Below are positions 7,976 through 17,166 of a stretch of 64,000 nucleotides of DNA, in pieces. Location: the NCBI GenBank assembly GCA_013141055.1, contig JABFRS010000001.1:1922001-1986000 (forward strand), read 5' to 3'. The notes under the pieces were generated by a model. That model was not told the DNA's origin and did no database searches. It was given only the letters and a program-made list of their open reading frames with translations. Origin of the DNA: Cyclobacteriaceae bacterium (GTDB taxonomy: Bacteria; Bacteroidota; Bacteroidia; Cytophagales; Cyclobacteriaceae). The translations under genes were made by a program, and so were the position numbers. Each line of letters starts with the position of its first letter. Within the stretch, counting starts at the first letter, position 1.

Positions 7976-10525
7976 ATGGAAGCAAAATTCTCTAATCGCG
8001 TTAAAGAAGTGATCTCCCTAAGCCGGGAAGAAGCCCTTCGTTTAGGGCATGATTACATTGGTACTGAACACCTCGTACTGGGCATGATTCGCGAAGGCGA
8101 AGGAGTTGCAGTAGGTGTATTGAAAAAGCTCGGTGTTCCCATCGACGAACTGAGAGGAGAAATTGAAAAGATCTCCAAAGGAACTGCTACACACCAGGTA
8201 AAGAATCTCTCGAATATTCCGTTGACCCGCGCTTCAGAAAAGGTACTAAAGATCACGTACCTCGAGGCAAAGGTATTTAAGGCGCAGCTGATTGGCACTG
8301 AGCATTTGTTGCTCTCCATCCTGCGTGATCCAGATAATCTCGCAACACAAATTTTAAACAAGTTTGACGTGGCTTACGACGTTGTAAAAGAAATGCTCGA
8401 ATATCAACATGATCAGCCGATGGCTTCTCAAGACACCGATGATCCGGATGATGATTCTTCCAAAATGTTTGGAAACGCGGGGGGAGCTGGTGCCGGTGGT
8501 ACTGGAAAAGAAAAGAAAGGAATTGAAAAATCACGCACTCCTGTGCTTGACAATTTCGGTCGTGATCTTACCAAACTCGCTGAAGACAATAAACTCGATC
8601 CGATAGTTGGACGCGAAAAAGAAATTGAACGCGTTGCTCAGATCCTGTCCCGCAGAAAAAAGAACAATCCTATCCTTATCGGTGAACCCGGTGTAGGTAA
8701 GACTGCCATTGCAGAAGGACTTGCCTTGCGCATCATTCAGAAAAAAGTTTCCCGTGTACTTTTCGGCAAGCGGGTAGTGACTCTTGATCTTGCTTCACTT
8801 GTAGCGGGTACCAAATACCGTGGCCAGTTTGAAGAAAGAATGAAAGCCGTTATGAATGAACTGGAGAAATCCCAGGATGTAATTCTATTCATTGATGAGC
8901 TTCACACCATCGTTGGTGCCGGTGGCGCTTCCGGTTCGCTGGATGCTTCCAACATGTTCAAACCTGCGTTAGCGCGCGGTGAGATACAATGCATTGGAGC
9001 AACAACACTGGATGAGTATCGCCAGTACATTGAGAAGGATGGTGCATTGGCCCGTCGCTTCCAAATGGTAATGGTAGATTCTACTACGGTTGAGGAGACT
9101 ATTCAGATCCTGGATAACATCAAAGAGAAATACGAAGATCATCATCATGTTAACTATACCAAGGAAGCAATTGATGCCTGCGTAAAGCTTTCTGATCGTT
9201 ACATCAGTGATCGTTTCCTTCCGGATAAGGCAATTGATGTTTTGGATGAAGCCGGTGCACGCGTTCACATGAACAACATTCACGTGCCTGAGGACATCGT
9301 TAAATATGAAGACGCCATTGAAGATGTTAAGAAAGAAAAGAATCGCGTTGTAAAAAGTCAGAAGTACGAAGAAGCTGCTCAGCTCCGTGATAAGGAGAAG
9401 AAGCTTATTGAACAGCTTGATCTTGCGAAAGCACGTTGGGAAGAAAAAACCCGCACTGAAAAATATACTGTTACAGAAGATAACGTCGCTGATGTTATTG
9501 GAATGATGACAGGCATTCCTACCAATCGCATTGCCCAGAAAGAAAGCAACAAGCTTTTAGGCATGGCCGGTGAGTTGGGTGGGAAAGTTATTGGACAGGA
9601 TGAAGCGATCAAGAAGCTTACAAAAGCTATTCAGCGTACGCGCGTAGGATTGAAGGATCCTAAGAAGCCAATCGGATCATTTGTATTCCTTGGACCTACT
9701 GGCGTCGGAAAGACTGAGTTGGCAAAGGTGTTGGCGATGTATCTTTTTGACAAAGAGGATGCTTTGGTTCGCATTGACATGAGTGAGTATATGGAGAAAT
9801 TCTCTGTATCTCGTTTGGTCGGAGCTCCTCCAGGATATGTTGGATATGAAGAAGGCGGTCAACTTACCGAAAAAGTAAGACGCAAGCCGTATAGTGTTGT
9901 GTTGCTGGATGAAATTGAAAAAGCTCACCCGGATGTATTCAACATCTTGTTGCAGGTATTGGATGACGGAATCTTAACTGATGGCTTAGGTCGTCGTGTT
10001 GACTTCAGAAATACAATCATCATCCTTACCTCAAACATCGGGGTTCGCGATTTGAAAGATTTTGGAGCCGGTATCGGTTTTGCCTCAAAGGCAAAGCAGG
10101 CAAATGAAGAGGAAATCATGAAGAGCACAATTCAAAGTGCTTTGAAGAAAGCCTTCTCTCCTGAGTTCCTCAATCGTCTGGATGACGTGATCATCTTCAA
10201 TTCATTGCAACGTGAGAACATTCACAAGATCATTGATCTTACACTTGGAAAGTTATTTGCGCGCATTCTTGCACTGGGATATCATGTTGAACTGACAGAG
10301 AAGGCAAAAGACTTCCTGGCAGAAAAAGGATACGATCATCAATTCGGAGCGCGTCCTTTAAACAGGGCCATTCAGAAATATCTGGAAGATCCGGTTGCAG
10401 AAGAGATCCTGAAAGGTGAAATCGAGGAAGGCGGAACGATCATGGCCGACCACGATGGCAAGAGCGAAGTACTCACGATCAAAGTGAAGAAAGCAAAGGC
10501 TTCACCAAAGGAGAAGGATAAATAA
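7976..10525 (+). CDS. clpC: ATP-dependent Clp protease ATP-binding subunit ClpC
   Basis: 849 residues. Order: two N-terminal Clp repeats (about 1-145), an acidic and Gly-rich linker, AAA1 with Walker A GEPGVGKT at 236-243, a middle region with a UVR-like motif around 460, AAA2 with Walker A GPTGVGKT at about 572-579, and a C-terminal D2-small domain. The loop GIGF at 699-702 in AAA2 is the ClpP-docking tripeptide (IGF), which marks it as a ClpP partner rather than a ClpB disaggregase. It unfolds substrates for ClpP in the cytoplasm. A purine-rich AAGAGGAG precedes the ATG, an unusual Shine-Dalgarno-like site for this genome. A strong terminator follows. Confidence 0.96.
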   Translation: MEAKFSNRVKEVISLSREEALRLGHDYIGTEHLVLGMIREGEGVAVGVLKKLGVPIDELRGEIEKISKGTATHQVKNLSNIPLTRASEKVLKITYLEAKVFKAQLIGTEHLLLSILRDPDNLATQILNKFDVAYDVVKEMLEYQHDQPMASQDTDDPDDDSSKMFGNAGGAGAGGTGKEKKGIEKSRTPVLDNFGRDLTKLAEDNKLDPIVGREKEIERVAQILSRRKKNNPILIGEPGVGKTAIAEGLALRIIQKKVSRVLFGKRVVTLDLASLVAGTKYRGQFEERMKAVMNELEKSQDVILFIDELHTIVGAGGASGSLDASNMFKPALARGEIQCIGATTLDEYRQYIEKDGALARRFQMVMVDSTTVEETIQILDNIKEKYEDHHHVNYTKEAIDACVKLSDRYISDRFLPDKAIDVLDEAGARVHMNNIHVPEDIVKYEDAIEDVKKEKNRVVKSQKYEEAAQLRDKEKKLIEQLDLAKARWEEKTRTEKYTVTEDNVADVIGMMTGIPTNRIAQKESNKLLGMAGELGGKVIGQDEAIKKLTKAIQRTRVGLKDPKKPIGSFVFLGPTGVGKTELAKVLAMYLFDKEDALVRIDMSEYMEKFSVSRLVGAPPGYVGYEEGGQLTEKVRRKPYSVVLLDEIEKAHPDVFNILLQVLDDGILTDGLGRRVDFRNTIIILTSNIGVRDLKDFGAGIGFASKAKQANEEEIMKSTIQSALKKAFSPEFLNRLDDVIIFNSLQRENIHKIIDLTLGKLFARILALGYHVELTEKAKDFLAEKGYDHQFGARPLNRAIQKYLEDPVAEEILKGEIEEGGTIMADHDGKSEVLTIKVKKAKASPKEKDK

Positions 10526-10553
10526 TCTGTTGGTGACAAACACCACTAATAAC

Positions 10554-10583
10554 AAAGGGCGGAGTAATATCCGCCCTTTTTTT
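10554..10583 (+). terminator. Terminator after clpC
   Basis: AAAGGGCGGA (10554-10563) pairs with TCCGCCCTTT (10570-10579) around GTAATA, ending in seven T. It also separates clpC from the convergent VWA gene. Confidence 0.92.
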
Positions 10584-10599
10584 ATGACTCGCCTTTTAC

Positions 10600-12663
10600 T
10601 TAATATGAACCCATAAACTTTCTTACAAACCACTCCGTTGAAATCAGCAAGAGCAATATGAAGAAGACGGCTTTCAAATTGATCAAGGGATTAAATGTCT
10701 CTTCTGAGTGAATAATGCTTTTTAATTCTTTCGCAGAAAGATCAGTTGCCAGGTTATTAATATCCTGAAGCTTATAAAACTTCCCATCCGTATTAACAGC
10801 CAGCTGACGAAGCAATCCAAAATCTGCTGTCAAGTTCTGTTCTTCCTGATTTTGTTCTGTCATTAAAAACTCTCCACGAACTTCTTCCTTCTTACCTTTT
10901 ACTTCTGTTGTGGCCTTATAGCGATAAATTCCTTCTTTAAGATTGCCAATCCGATAGCGGCTGTTTCCTGCACCCGTGACATAACGATAATTGGTTATTT
11001 TATTCTGTTCATCCCTCAATTCAATGTCAATGGTATTTCCGTAGACCGGCTCAAAAAGATCGTTGTAAACCTGACTCTCCAGCACTGCCGGACCATCACT
11101 GGTAAATTCATGCTGCAACGGAAAGCTTCTGAATTTTCTTCGGTCATCACGTGTACTGAGATACTGAAATAGTTTTGAGAACAATTCATCGAATGAAGAA
11201 GTCTTTTCAGTTTCCTGAAATTCATTGAGTCTCCATTTCCAGATCCCTTCTCCAACGACAACTCCAATTTTTTGCTGGTCATCTTCCATGGTCATCAAAA
11301 GAGGACGATCTGTAACCACACTTCCGATCCGTTGATGAAGAATTATTTTGGTGTTAACAGGGAAAGAAAATTTGCCGAAAGGAACCTGCACCGGAGGATA
11401 TCGGCTAATGTTTGAGTTGATGTCGTCTGAAAATCCAAGATCACGGAAACTGGAATTAACGACGGTCTGCACCTCATCACGTTGTCCGGAACCCTCAAAA
11501 CCAAGAGGTATCCCTAATGTTGGAAGTGCACGCAACGAAGTTTTTTGTCCAATAATAATGAGTGCTGAGGTCTTTGCTTTCAGAAAAGAGGATAAAATCG
11601 CCGTGGTCTTACCTTCCGCATCTGGAGATTGATGCGCGATGATCAGATCAACTTTTCCCGGTTGCAGCAAAGAACGATCTGCTTCTTCAACACCAGGAAT
11701 GTGAACATAAAATTCATAGTTGGGATTTTTCTCCAGAACATTTCGGATTGCCTTGATGTCAGGATGAGGCGAGCGAGCCAGCAAAAGGATTTTCTTCTTA
11801 CCCTCCACTACTTCAACAAAAGCGCTGGCTCTGTTATTCTTGAGATTGCTTTCATTTTTAACATTTTCGACGCGGACTTCCAGTCGTTGAATGCCCTGAG
11901 TTCCAGCATCCAACTGAAAGTCAAAATCAAGAAGTGATTTGGCTCCCGAGTTTTTTGTCTGCTTTTGAAGAACCTTACCCTGCTGAAGTACCGTAACTGT
12001 AACATCCTGATCCGGTATTCCATTGATACTTAGCTCTGCACGCAATGGAAACTTATTCCCCTGATATACGATCCGGTTGTAATTAACATTTCTTAAAACA
12101 ACATCTGCACGCTGTGTGGTATCACCGAGTCCGACAGTATAAACCGGAATACGCAAAGGCTGATATAGTGGTGAAACCCCATTATTATAGATACCGTCTG
12201 AAACCAATACAATTCCTTCCAGGTTTTTCCCTTCATAACGATTTACCGTTTCGCGCAAAGCATGCGCAAGGTCTGATGAAGAACCATTGAAGTAAATGCT
12301 ATCTGAAACTGATGTAAGATTGCTCCATGACACCTGACGATCGTTCTTTTTCAATTCATTGGCAACAGAGTTTAATCCAGTCATGATCTGAGCGGAGTCT
12401 GCAATTTCATGTACAGATCTTGAATTGTCGACCAGAAACACAATTGAAGGTTTCTCAAAAATATTTTCTGTTTGCTTGAGAATTGGTCCCAGAAGTAATA
12501 GAAGTAATCCGGTAGCGAGAACGGTACGCAGACTAAAAAGGATACGATTGATTGTTTTACTCCAATTGTACTTTACTGAGTATAACAGATACGCGTATCC
12601 CACTCCCAATGCCAGGCAAAGAAGAAAATAGAACGGAGAATATTCGAAAAGAAGACGTTGCAT
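10600..12663 (-). CDS. VWA-domain membrane protein
   Basis: 687 residues. Two N-terminal transmembrane helices (about 10-30 and 42-62) are followed by a von Willebrand A-like domain with a MIDAS start DNSRS at residues 79-83 and the phrase GIVLVSDGIYNNG near 150. The centre is a long beta-rich extracytoplasmic part, with a CARDB/Ig-like stretch (about 190-285) and a glutamine-amidotransferase-like region. A C-terminal helix (about 660-680) gives a second anchor. This layout is common in Bacteroidota, where the protein often accompanies BatA/MoxR-type genes, but here it ends an operon with rarA and a threonine aldolase. Function is unknown. Confidence 0.82.
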   Translation of the reverse strand: MQRLLFEYSPFYFLLCLALGVGYAYLLYSVKYNWSKTINRILFSLRTVLATGLLLLLLGPILKQTENIFEKPSIVFLVDNSRSVHEIADSAQIMTGLNSVANELKKNDRQVSWSNLTSVSDSIYFNGSSSDLAHALRETVNRYEGKNLEGIVLVSDGIYNNGVSPLYQPLRIPVYTVGLGDTTQRADVVLRNVNYNRIVYQGNKFPLRAELSINGIPDQDVTVTVLQQGKVLQKQTKNSGAKSLLDFDFQLDAGTQGIQRLEVRVENVKNESNLKNNRASAFVEVVEGKKKILLLARSPHPDIKAIRNVLEKNPNYEFYVHIPGVEEADRSLLQPGKVDLIIAHQSPDAEGKTTAILSSFLKAKTSALIIIGQKTSLRALPTLGIPLGFEGSGQRDEVQTVVNSSFRDLGFSDDINSNISRYPPVQVPFGKFSFPVNTKIILHQRIGSVVTDRPLLMTMEDDQQKIGVVVGEGIWKWRLNEFQETEKTSSFDELFSKLFQYLSTRDDRRKFRSFPLQHEFTSDGPAVLESQVYNDLFEPVYGNTIDIELRDEQNKITNYRYVTGAGNSRYRIGNLKEGIYRYKATTEVKGKKEEVRGEFLMTEQNQEEQNLTADFGLLRQLAVNTDGKFYKLQDINNLATDLSAKELKSIIHSEETFNPLINLKAVFFILLLLISTEWFVRKFMGSY

Positions 12664-12696
12664 GTAGTATGCTTATTCTATGTTAGAGTTCGGGGT

Positions 12697-13971
12697 TTAA
12701 TAGCCGTATTTTTCTTTCCACAATCTCTTCAGATAATTTCTTAACTCTTCTTCTCTGGGATTGTTGCCAGGTTCGTAGAATTTTTCTCCAGAAATCTGAT
12801 CCGGAAGAAATTCCATATTCACAAAGTTATCCTTAAAACTGTGTGCATACTGATAATCTTTCCCATAGCCCATATCTTTCATCAGCTTGGTGGGGGCATT
12901 TCTAACATTCAACGGCACCGGAAGATCCCCCGTTTGGTTCACTTTGCTCATTGCACTTCCGATGGCAACGGTGCTTGAATTACTTTTAGCTGAACAAGCG
13001 AGGTACGTTGTGCACTGGCTCAGAATAAGATTGGCTTCAGGATACCCAATCATACTCACTGCCTGAAATGCACTGGTAGCAAGCACTAATGCTGTTGGGT
13101 TTGCATTGCCGATATCTTCTGAAGCTAAAATCACAAGTCTTCGTGCAATAAACTTCACATCTTCCCCACCTGTGATCATGCGTGCGAGGTAATAAACAGC
13201 TGCATTAGGATCGCTTCCGCGAATAGATTTAATAAAGGCCGAAATGATATCATAATGCTGCTCGCCACTCTTATCATAAATAGCAACATGCTTTTGTGCC
13301 ACTTCCATTACCAACTGATCAGTAACTTCAATATCACCGGGAACAGATTCAACAATCAATTCAAGAAGATTTAGGATTTTTCTTGCGTCTCCTCCCGAAA
13401 TATTTAATAAAGCAGCATGTTCTTTAACATCAACATTTCTCTTTTTCAATTCAGTATCGCGACTGAGTGCCTGGTCGATCAATTGAAGAAGTTCTTTTTC
13501 ACCCAGAGGCTTCAAAACATATACCTGGCTTCGTGAAAGCAAGGCCGAGTTAACCTCGAATGAAGGATTTTCTGTCGTTGCCCCTATTAGGGTAATTGTT
13601 CCCTTCTCTACTGCACCCAGCAAAGCATCTTGTTGTGATTTATTGAATCGATGAATTTCATCAATGAACAATATGGGTCGATTCGTATGTTTTGCTTTTT
13701 CAATTACCTCGCGAACATCTTTTACACCAGCGCTCACTGCACTTAAAATATGAAAAGGTCTTTTGACTTCATTGGCAATGATGTTTGCTATTGTTGTTTT
13801 ACCAACACCTGGCGGACCCCATAAAATCATGGATGGAATATTTCCCGTGAGGATAGCTTTGCGGATAATGCCAGTCGGTCCTACCAAATGCTCCTGACCT
13901 ACCAGATCCTCAAGTCTGGAAGGCCTCATGCGTTCTGCCAATGGTGGTGAAGAAGAGTTTAGTAAAGCCAT
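12697..13971 (-). CDS. rarA: Replication-associated recombination protein A (RarA/MgsA)
   Basis: 424 residues. AAA+ ATPase with Walker A GPPGVGKT (52-59), Walker B LFIDEIHRFNK (Asp104-Glu105), sensor 1 in TLIGATTENPSFEVN, and the C-terminal MgsA tetramerisation and clamp-loader-like part (RGSDPNAAVYYLARMITGGED and ASEDIGNANP). RarA acts at stalled replication forks together with SSB. The start at 13971 (MALLNSSSPPLAERMRPSRLEDLVGQ) is preferred over one 16 codons earlier because the extension reads through the stop of the upstream gene and has no family similarity; the chosen ATG overlaps that stop (TAATG). Confidence 0.95.
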   Translation of the reverse strand: MALLNSSSPPLAERMRPSRLEDLVGQEHLVGPTGIIRKAILTGNIPSMILWGPPGVGKTTIANIIANEVKRPFHILSAVSAGVKDVREVIEKAKHTNRPILFIDEIHRFNKSQQDALLGAVEKGTITLIGATTENPSFEVNSALLSRSQVYVLKPLGEKELLQLIDQALSRDTELKKRNVDVKEHAALLNISGGDARKILNLLELIVESVPGDIEVTDQLVMEVAQKHVAIYDKSGEQHYDIISAFIKSIRGSDPNAAVYYLARMITGGEDVKFIARRLVILASEDIGNANPTALVLATSAFQAVSMIGYPEANLILSQCTTYLACSAKSNSSTVAIGSAMSKVNQTGDLPVPLNVRNAPTKLMKDMGYGKDYQYAHSFKDNFVNMEFLPDQISGEKFYEPGNNPREEELRNYLKRLWKEKYGY

Positions 13972-15065
13972 TACATCATCATTAATACGTATATCCCTGC
14001 CACAACCAACCCGATGCACGCACAGATAAAGAACATGAACTGAAAAAGAAAGAATTTAGCAATAGTCTTCTTCCACGTTTGCCCGTACATTCTCTTCATT
14101 GCAAACAACAGATAGAAGAATATCCAGAAACCTACCGCGACCGAAACATAGTTTAGGGCCGGAACCAGATTGATCACCATCTGGAGAGATCCCGCCAGGT
14201 AAGCGAAATTGTAGTAGTAAATAGAGAATACAAGATGTTCACTATAGAAATAATCTCTTCTTACGTAGAGCAATTTTAACACAAGAGCAAAAACGGGAAG
14301 AAGGAAAAACAGAACCTTAGAAAAATTATCCATGAAAATTTTTCCATACTCTTTCCCAAACTCATCAGAACTTTCAAAGCGCTCATTTAATTGAATAGTC
14401 TTTAAAATCAGTCGCTTCTTAAACCATCCATCACGCTCGTCTTCCGGCAACTTTGCCTGAGCCGAGTCATACTCACCAACTCTTGTATACTTCTCACCTG
14501 TTATACTAAACTTCTCTTTCTTGCCTTTTCTAAACTTCTTAGTCTTCTTAATAGAGTCAATTTTACTAGTATCTCCTTTAGGAATCTGAGCAAGAATTGA
14601 ATCAAGCTTCGCTGGGTCCCAATATTTTTTTGCCTGTTCGTCTGCAATTTCCTTTTTTATAGTTTTTTGCATTTCCTCTTTTTCATCATCGGGTGCATCC
14701 GGAAGAGAGAAAAAAGCGAGAAAAAATACAAAACTGATAAAGGCATACATCCTTGCCGGATGGTAGTAGCTTTCACGGTGTCCTTTATTGTATTCAATCG
14801 CAAGGAAACCCGGCTTAAGCAATAAAAATTTTGTGGTTCGAAAAAATTTCCCCTCATAACTCCAAAAAGAGGAAATAAAGTTTTCCCACAGTTCACTTAA
14901 TGTTTGGCGACGTGGGATATCTTTCTGCCCACAGTGATGACAGAATTTATCATGTAGTTGTGTACCGCAATTAAGACAAAACTCATTGTGAGTCTTTTTG
15001 GAAGAAGCCTCCTCAGCTTCCACCATGCCTTCAGCCCCCGGTAATGATTTCTCCAAATCGTCCAT
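13971..15065 (-). CDS. DUF3667 domain membrane protein with zinc ribbon
   Basis: 364 residues. Four cysteines (30, 33, 42, 45: CLNC and CHHC) form a zinc ribbon, followed by the DUF3667 signature RRQTLSELWENF...LLLKPGFLAIEYNKGHRESYYHPARMYAFISFVFF. A charged Lys/Asp/Glu-rich region (about 125-225) separates the first hydrophobic helix from four or so C-terminal ones. The family is widespread in Bacteroidota; its role is unknown. It lies between the threonine aldolase (1-base gap upstream) and rarA (TAATG overlap downstream), so the three are one transcript and probably translationally coupled. Confidence 0.85.
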   Translation of the reverse strand: MDDLEKSLPGAEGMVEAEEASSKKTHNEFCLNCGTQLHDKFCHHCGQKDIPRRQTLSELWENFISSFWSYEGKFFRTTKFLLLKPGFLAIEYNKGHRESYYHPARMYAFISFVFFLAFFSLPDAPDDEKEEMQKTIKKEIADEQAKKYWDPAKLDSILAQIPKGDTSKIDSIKKTKKFRKGKKEKFSITGEKYTRVGEYDSAQAKLPEDERDGWFKKRLILKTIQLNERFESSDEFGKEYGKIFMDNFSKVLFFLLPVFALVLKLLYVRRDYFYSEHLVFSIYYYNFAYLAGSLQMVINLVPALNYVSVAVGFWIFFYLLFAMKRMYGQTWKKTIAKFFLFQFMFFICACIGLVVAGIYVLMMM

Positions 15066-15066
15066 G

Positions 15067-16092
15067 CTAGATTGAAATTTTATTAAAGACAGAGACCGCC
15101 TTCTCCAGCATCATATCCGAAAAATCAAGATGAGTAACCAACCGTACCTGTGACGGACCAAAGGCGAGAGCCTTCATGTCATGGTCACCAATCTTTGCAA
15201 GAAACTGTTGAGGGGTGATTCGTGAATCCAGTTCAAAGATTACAATATTAGTATCCACCGGCATGACCGAACGAACATATGATTTAGCCTTGAGGACATT
15301 ACCCAGCTCTTTTGCCCGGGTATGATCTTCCTTCAATCTTGAAACGTGATGATCCAGGGCATAAATTCCCGCTGCTGCCAGAAATCCCGCCTGACGCATA
15401 CCTCCACCAAATGCCTTACGCACCTTCCTTATTTTAAATTCCAGATCCTTTTTACATACCAACACAGACCCCACCGGTGCTCCCAAACCTTTTGACAAGC
15501 AGATCGATATGGTTTCGAAGTACTTACCGATTTCATTGATCGATTCTCCTGTTTCAACGAAAGCATTAAACAATCTCGCTCCATCAAGATGCATCTTCAG
15601 ACCTTTCGACCTGGAAAATTCACTGACTTGCTTTATCTGATTAAGTGTGTAGAAACTCCCAGCCTCTCTGACGATTGTGTTTTCAAGTGCTACAACTGAA
15701 GTGATTGCAGCATGAGTATCTGCACTATTGTTAATATTTCCTGCAACATCCTCAACAGATAAACGGCCCCGATCACCTGGAAGCAATCTTACACTGACAT
15801 TGCTATTGCCGGCCAGTCCACCGCCCTCATATTTATAGATATGAGCGCCCTGGTAACAAATTACCTCATCAAAGGGTTGAGTGTTCACTTTGATCCCAAT
15901 CTGATTGGTCATAGTGCCCGATGGACAATACACCGCGGCATCCATACCCAGAAGTTCAGCACACTTCTTTTCCAGTTTATTGATGGTTGGATCCTCTCCG
16001 AAAACATCATCCCCCACCTCTGCCTGCCACATGGCTTCCAGCATTCCAGGAGTAGGTTTTGTAACAGTGTCACTTCGTAAATCAATCGTCAT
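15067..16092 (-). CDS. ltaE: Low-specificity L-threonine aldolase (GntG/LtaE-type)
   Basis: 341 residues, normal length. It is a fold-type I PLP enzyme: DLRSDTVTKPTPGMLEAM opens the family, YCPSGTMTNQIGIKV binds the cofactor phosphate, LHLDGAR-type sequence MHLDGARLFNAF contacts the pyridine nitrogen, and the Schiff-base lysine is Lys201 in CLSKGLGAPVGS. It splits L-threonine or allo-threonine to glycine and acetaldehyde in the cytoplasm. First gene of the minus-strand unit LtaE, DUF3667, RarA, VWA. No functional link to rarA is obvious. The gene symbol is by family resemblance. Confidence 0.92.
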   Translation of the reverse strand: MTIDLRSDTVTKPTPGMLEAMWQAEVGDDVFGEDPTINKLEKKCAELLGMDAAVYCPSGTMTNQIGIKVNTQPFDEVICYQGAHIYKYEGGGLAGNSNVSVRLLPGDRGRLSVEDVAGNINNSADTHAAITSVVALENTIVREAGSFYTLNQIKQVSEFSRSKGLKMHLDGARLFNAFVETGESINEIGKYFETISICLSKGLGAPVGSVLVCKKDLEFKIRKVRKAFGGGMRQAGFLAAAGIYALDHHVSRLKEDHTRAKELGNVLKAKSYVRSVMPVDTNIVIFELDSRITPQQFLAKIGDHDMKALAFGPSQVRLVTHLDFSDMMLEKAVSVFNKISI

Positions 16093-16185
16093 GGTGAATC
16101 ATTCAAACCCTGAAAATACGAAAATCATCCACTGGAAATCCTTATGTTTTATGATCGGAAAGGGGGATACGGTGGGGTTTAGTCA

Positions 16186-16214
16186 TAAAAAAAAGCGACC
16201 CGATGTGGGCCGCT
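16186..16214 (-). terminator. Terminator for the TonB-domain lipoprotein gene
   Basis: On the minus strand AGCGGCCC pairs with GGGTCGCT around ACATC with one mismatch, followed by eight T. It lies 27 bases past the stop of the gene that ends at 16241. Confidence 0.85.
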
Positions 16215-16240
16215 CTTCTGTAGTGGTTATTTTTTGGGTC

Positions 16241-16810
16241 TTAATAAAGAACGAATGAAACCGGAAGGCTATAATAGGTATCAACTGGTTTTCCCTTTTG
16301 GGATCCTGCTACCCATTTTGGCATGTTGGATACAACTCTGATAGCTTCCATTCTAAGGCTCTGATCTACATCACCTTCATCAGTTACTACCACGTTGCGA
16401 ACTACGCCATCCTTTGCTACCACGAAATCAACGAACACTGTTCCTTCCAATTCCTGCTCTTTTGCAGTTTCAGGATACATGAGGTTGTCGCGTAAGTACT
16501 TGTTCATTGCATCTTCACCACCAACATACATCGGATCAACCTCTGCTTTGTTGTAAACTACTACACCATTTTCATCGGTATAAGTAGGTGATGTTTTAAG
16601 TTTTTCTTCCCATCTGGCACGGCGCGCTGCTGCACGATCAGCCTTGTCTTTTTCAATCTTGGCGCGACGTTCTTCAACAGTCAACTTTGGAGTTGCGCTT
16701 ACTGAAGTTTCGGTTGCCATTGTTTCTTCTGTGTTTTCCTTTTTAGGTCCACAAGCTTGTACAAGGACAAATGCGGCTACCAGGAGGAAAAGATTCAATA
16801 TCTGTTTCAT
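16241..16810 (-). CDS. Lipoprotein with TonB C-terminal domain
   Basis: 189 residues. The ATG at 16810 opens a lipoprotein signal (MKQILNLFLLVAAFVLVQAC, lipobox ending in Cys20). A highly charged Ala/Arg/Lys/Glu helix (about 45-75) follows. Residues 95-189 form a TonB C-terminal domain (AMNKYLRDNLMYPETAKEQELEGTVFVDFVVAKDGVVRNVVVTDEG). Unlike a classic TonB there is no transmembrane anchor or Pro-rich spacer; it would be tethered by lipid. Such proteins are common in Bacteroidota and may not energise receptors. It is monocistronic. A start seven codons earlier is less likely since it would precede the signal peptide. Confidence 0.85.
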   Translation of the reverse strand: MKQILNLFLLVAAFVLVQACGPKKENTEETMATETSVSATPKLTVEERRAKIEKDKADRAAARRARWEEKLKTSPTYTDENGVVVYNKAEVDPMYVGGEDAMNKYLRDNLMYPETAKEQELEGTVFVDFVVAKDGVVRNVVVTDEGDVDQSLRMEAIRVVSNMPKWVAGSQKGKPVDTYYSLPVSFVLY

Positions 16811-16831
16811 AGTTATAGGTTTAGTATACAT

Positions 16832-17166
16832 ATGATAAGAATTATGCCACCGGAAGAATGGGCTAAAAGGAGGGGTATTTTTTATCCCCCAATTGGATAA
16901 AGGCTTATTGGGGAAACTTTTCCACGATGAAATACCAGGATCCCGATTATCAAATTCTTAATCAGGGATTTACAAAATCGGTCCATTTTGGCTAAAAAAG
17001 CACTTTCCCAACTCCCCCTAAGTAGAAACCCCTACGATCCCGGCCACTCCTGATTTTAGCATTCCAGTCTTTTCCTGATTCATGGGAGGCGCCAACCGGC
17101 CACTTTTGTTGCCTCATGTCGCCGGATCAAATCACCCCCAGCACCTGAGACTTAAAACATCAGCTT
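16832..17166. other. Intergenic region upstream of the giant adhesin
   Basis: 335 bases without a gene, divergent between the TonB-domain lipoprotein and the giant adhesin. It holds an inverted repeat CCCCAAT/ATTGGGG (16887-16893 and 16907-16913) of unknown role and, at 17046-17120, the conserved element described separately. The rest shows nothing I can name. Confidence 0.7.
17046..17120 (+). promoter_or_regulatory. Conserved upstream element, copy 1 (adhesin)
   Basis: 75 bases matching 26270-26344 at 62 positions by hand alignment, with no gap. The first 44 bases differ by one base. It contains the direct repeat TCCTGATT twice, at 17048-17055 and 17073-17080, start to start 25 bases, and a second conserved block CACTTTTGTT...CATGTC. 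It ends 46 bases before the adhesin ATG. A promoter-operator or a shared 5' leader is inferred. Confidence 0.75.
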
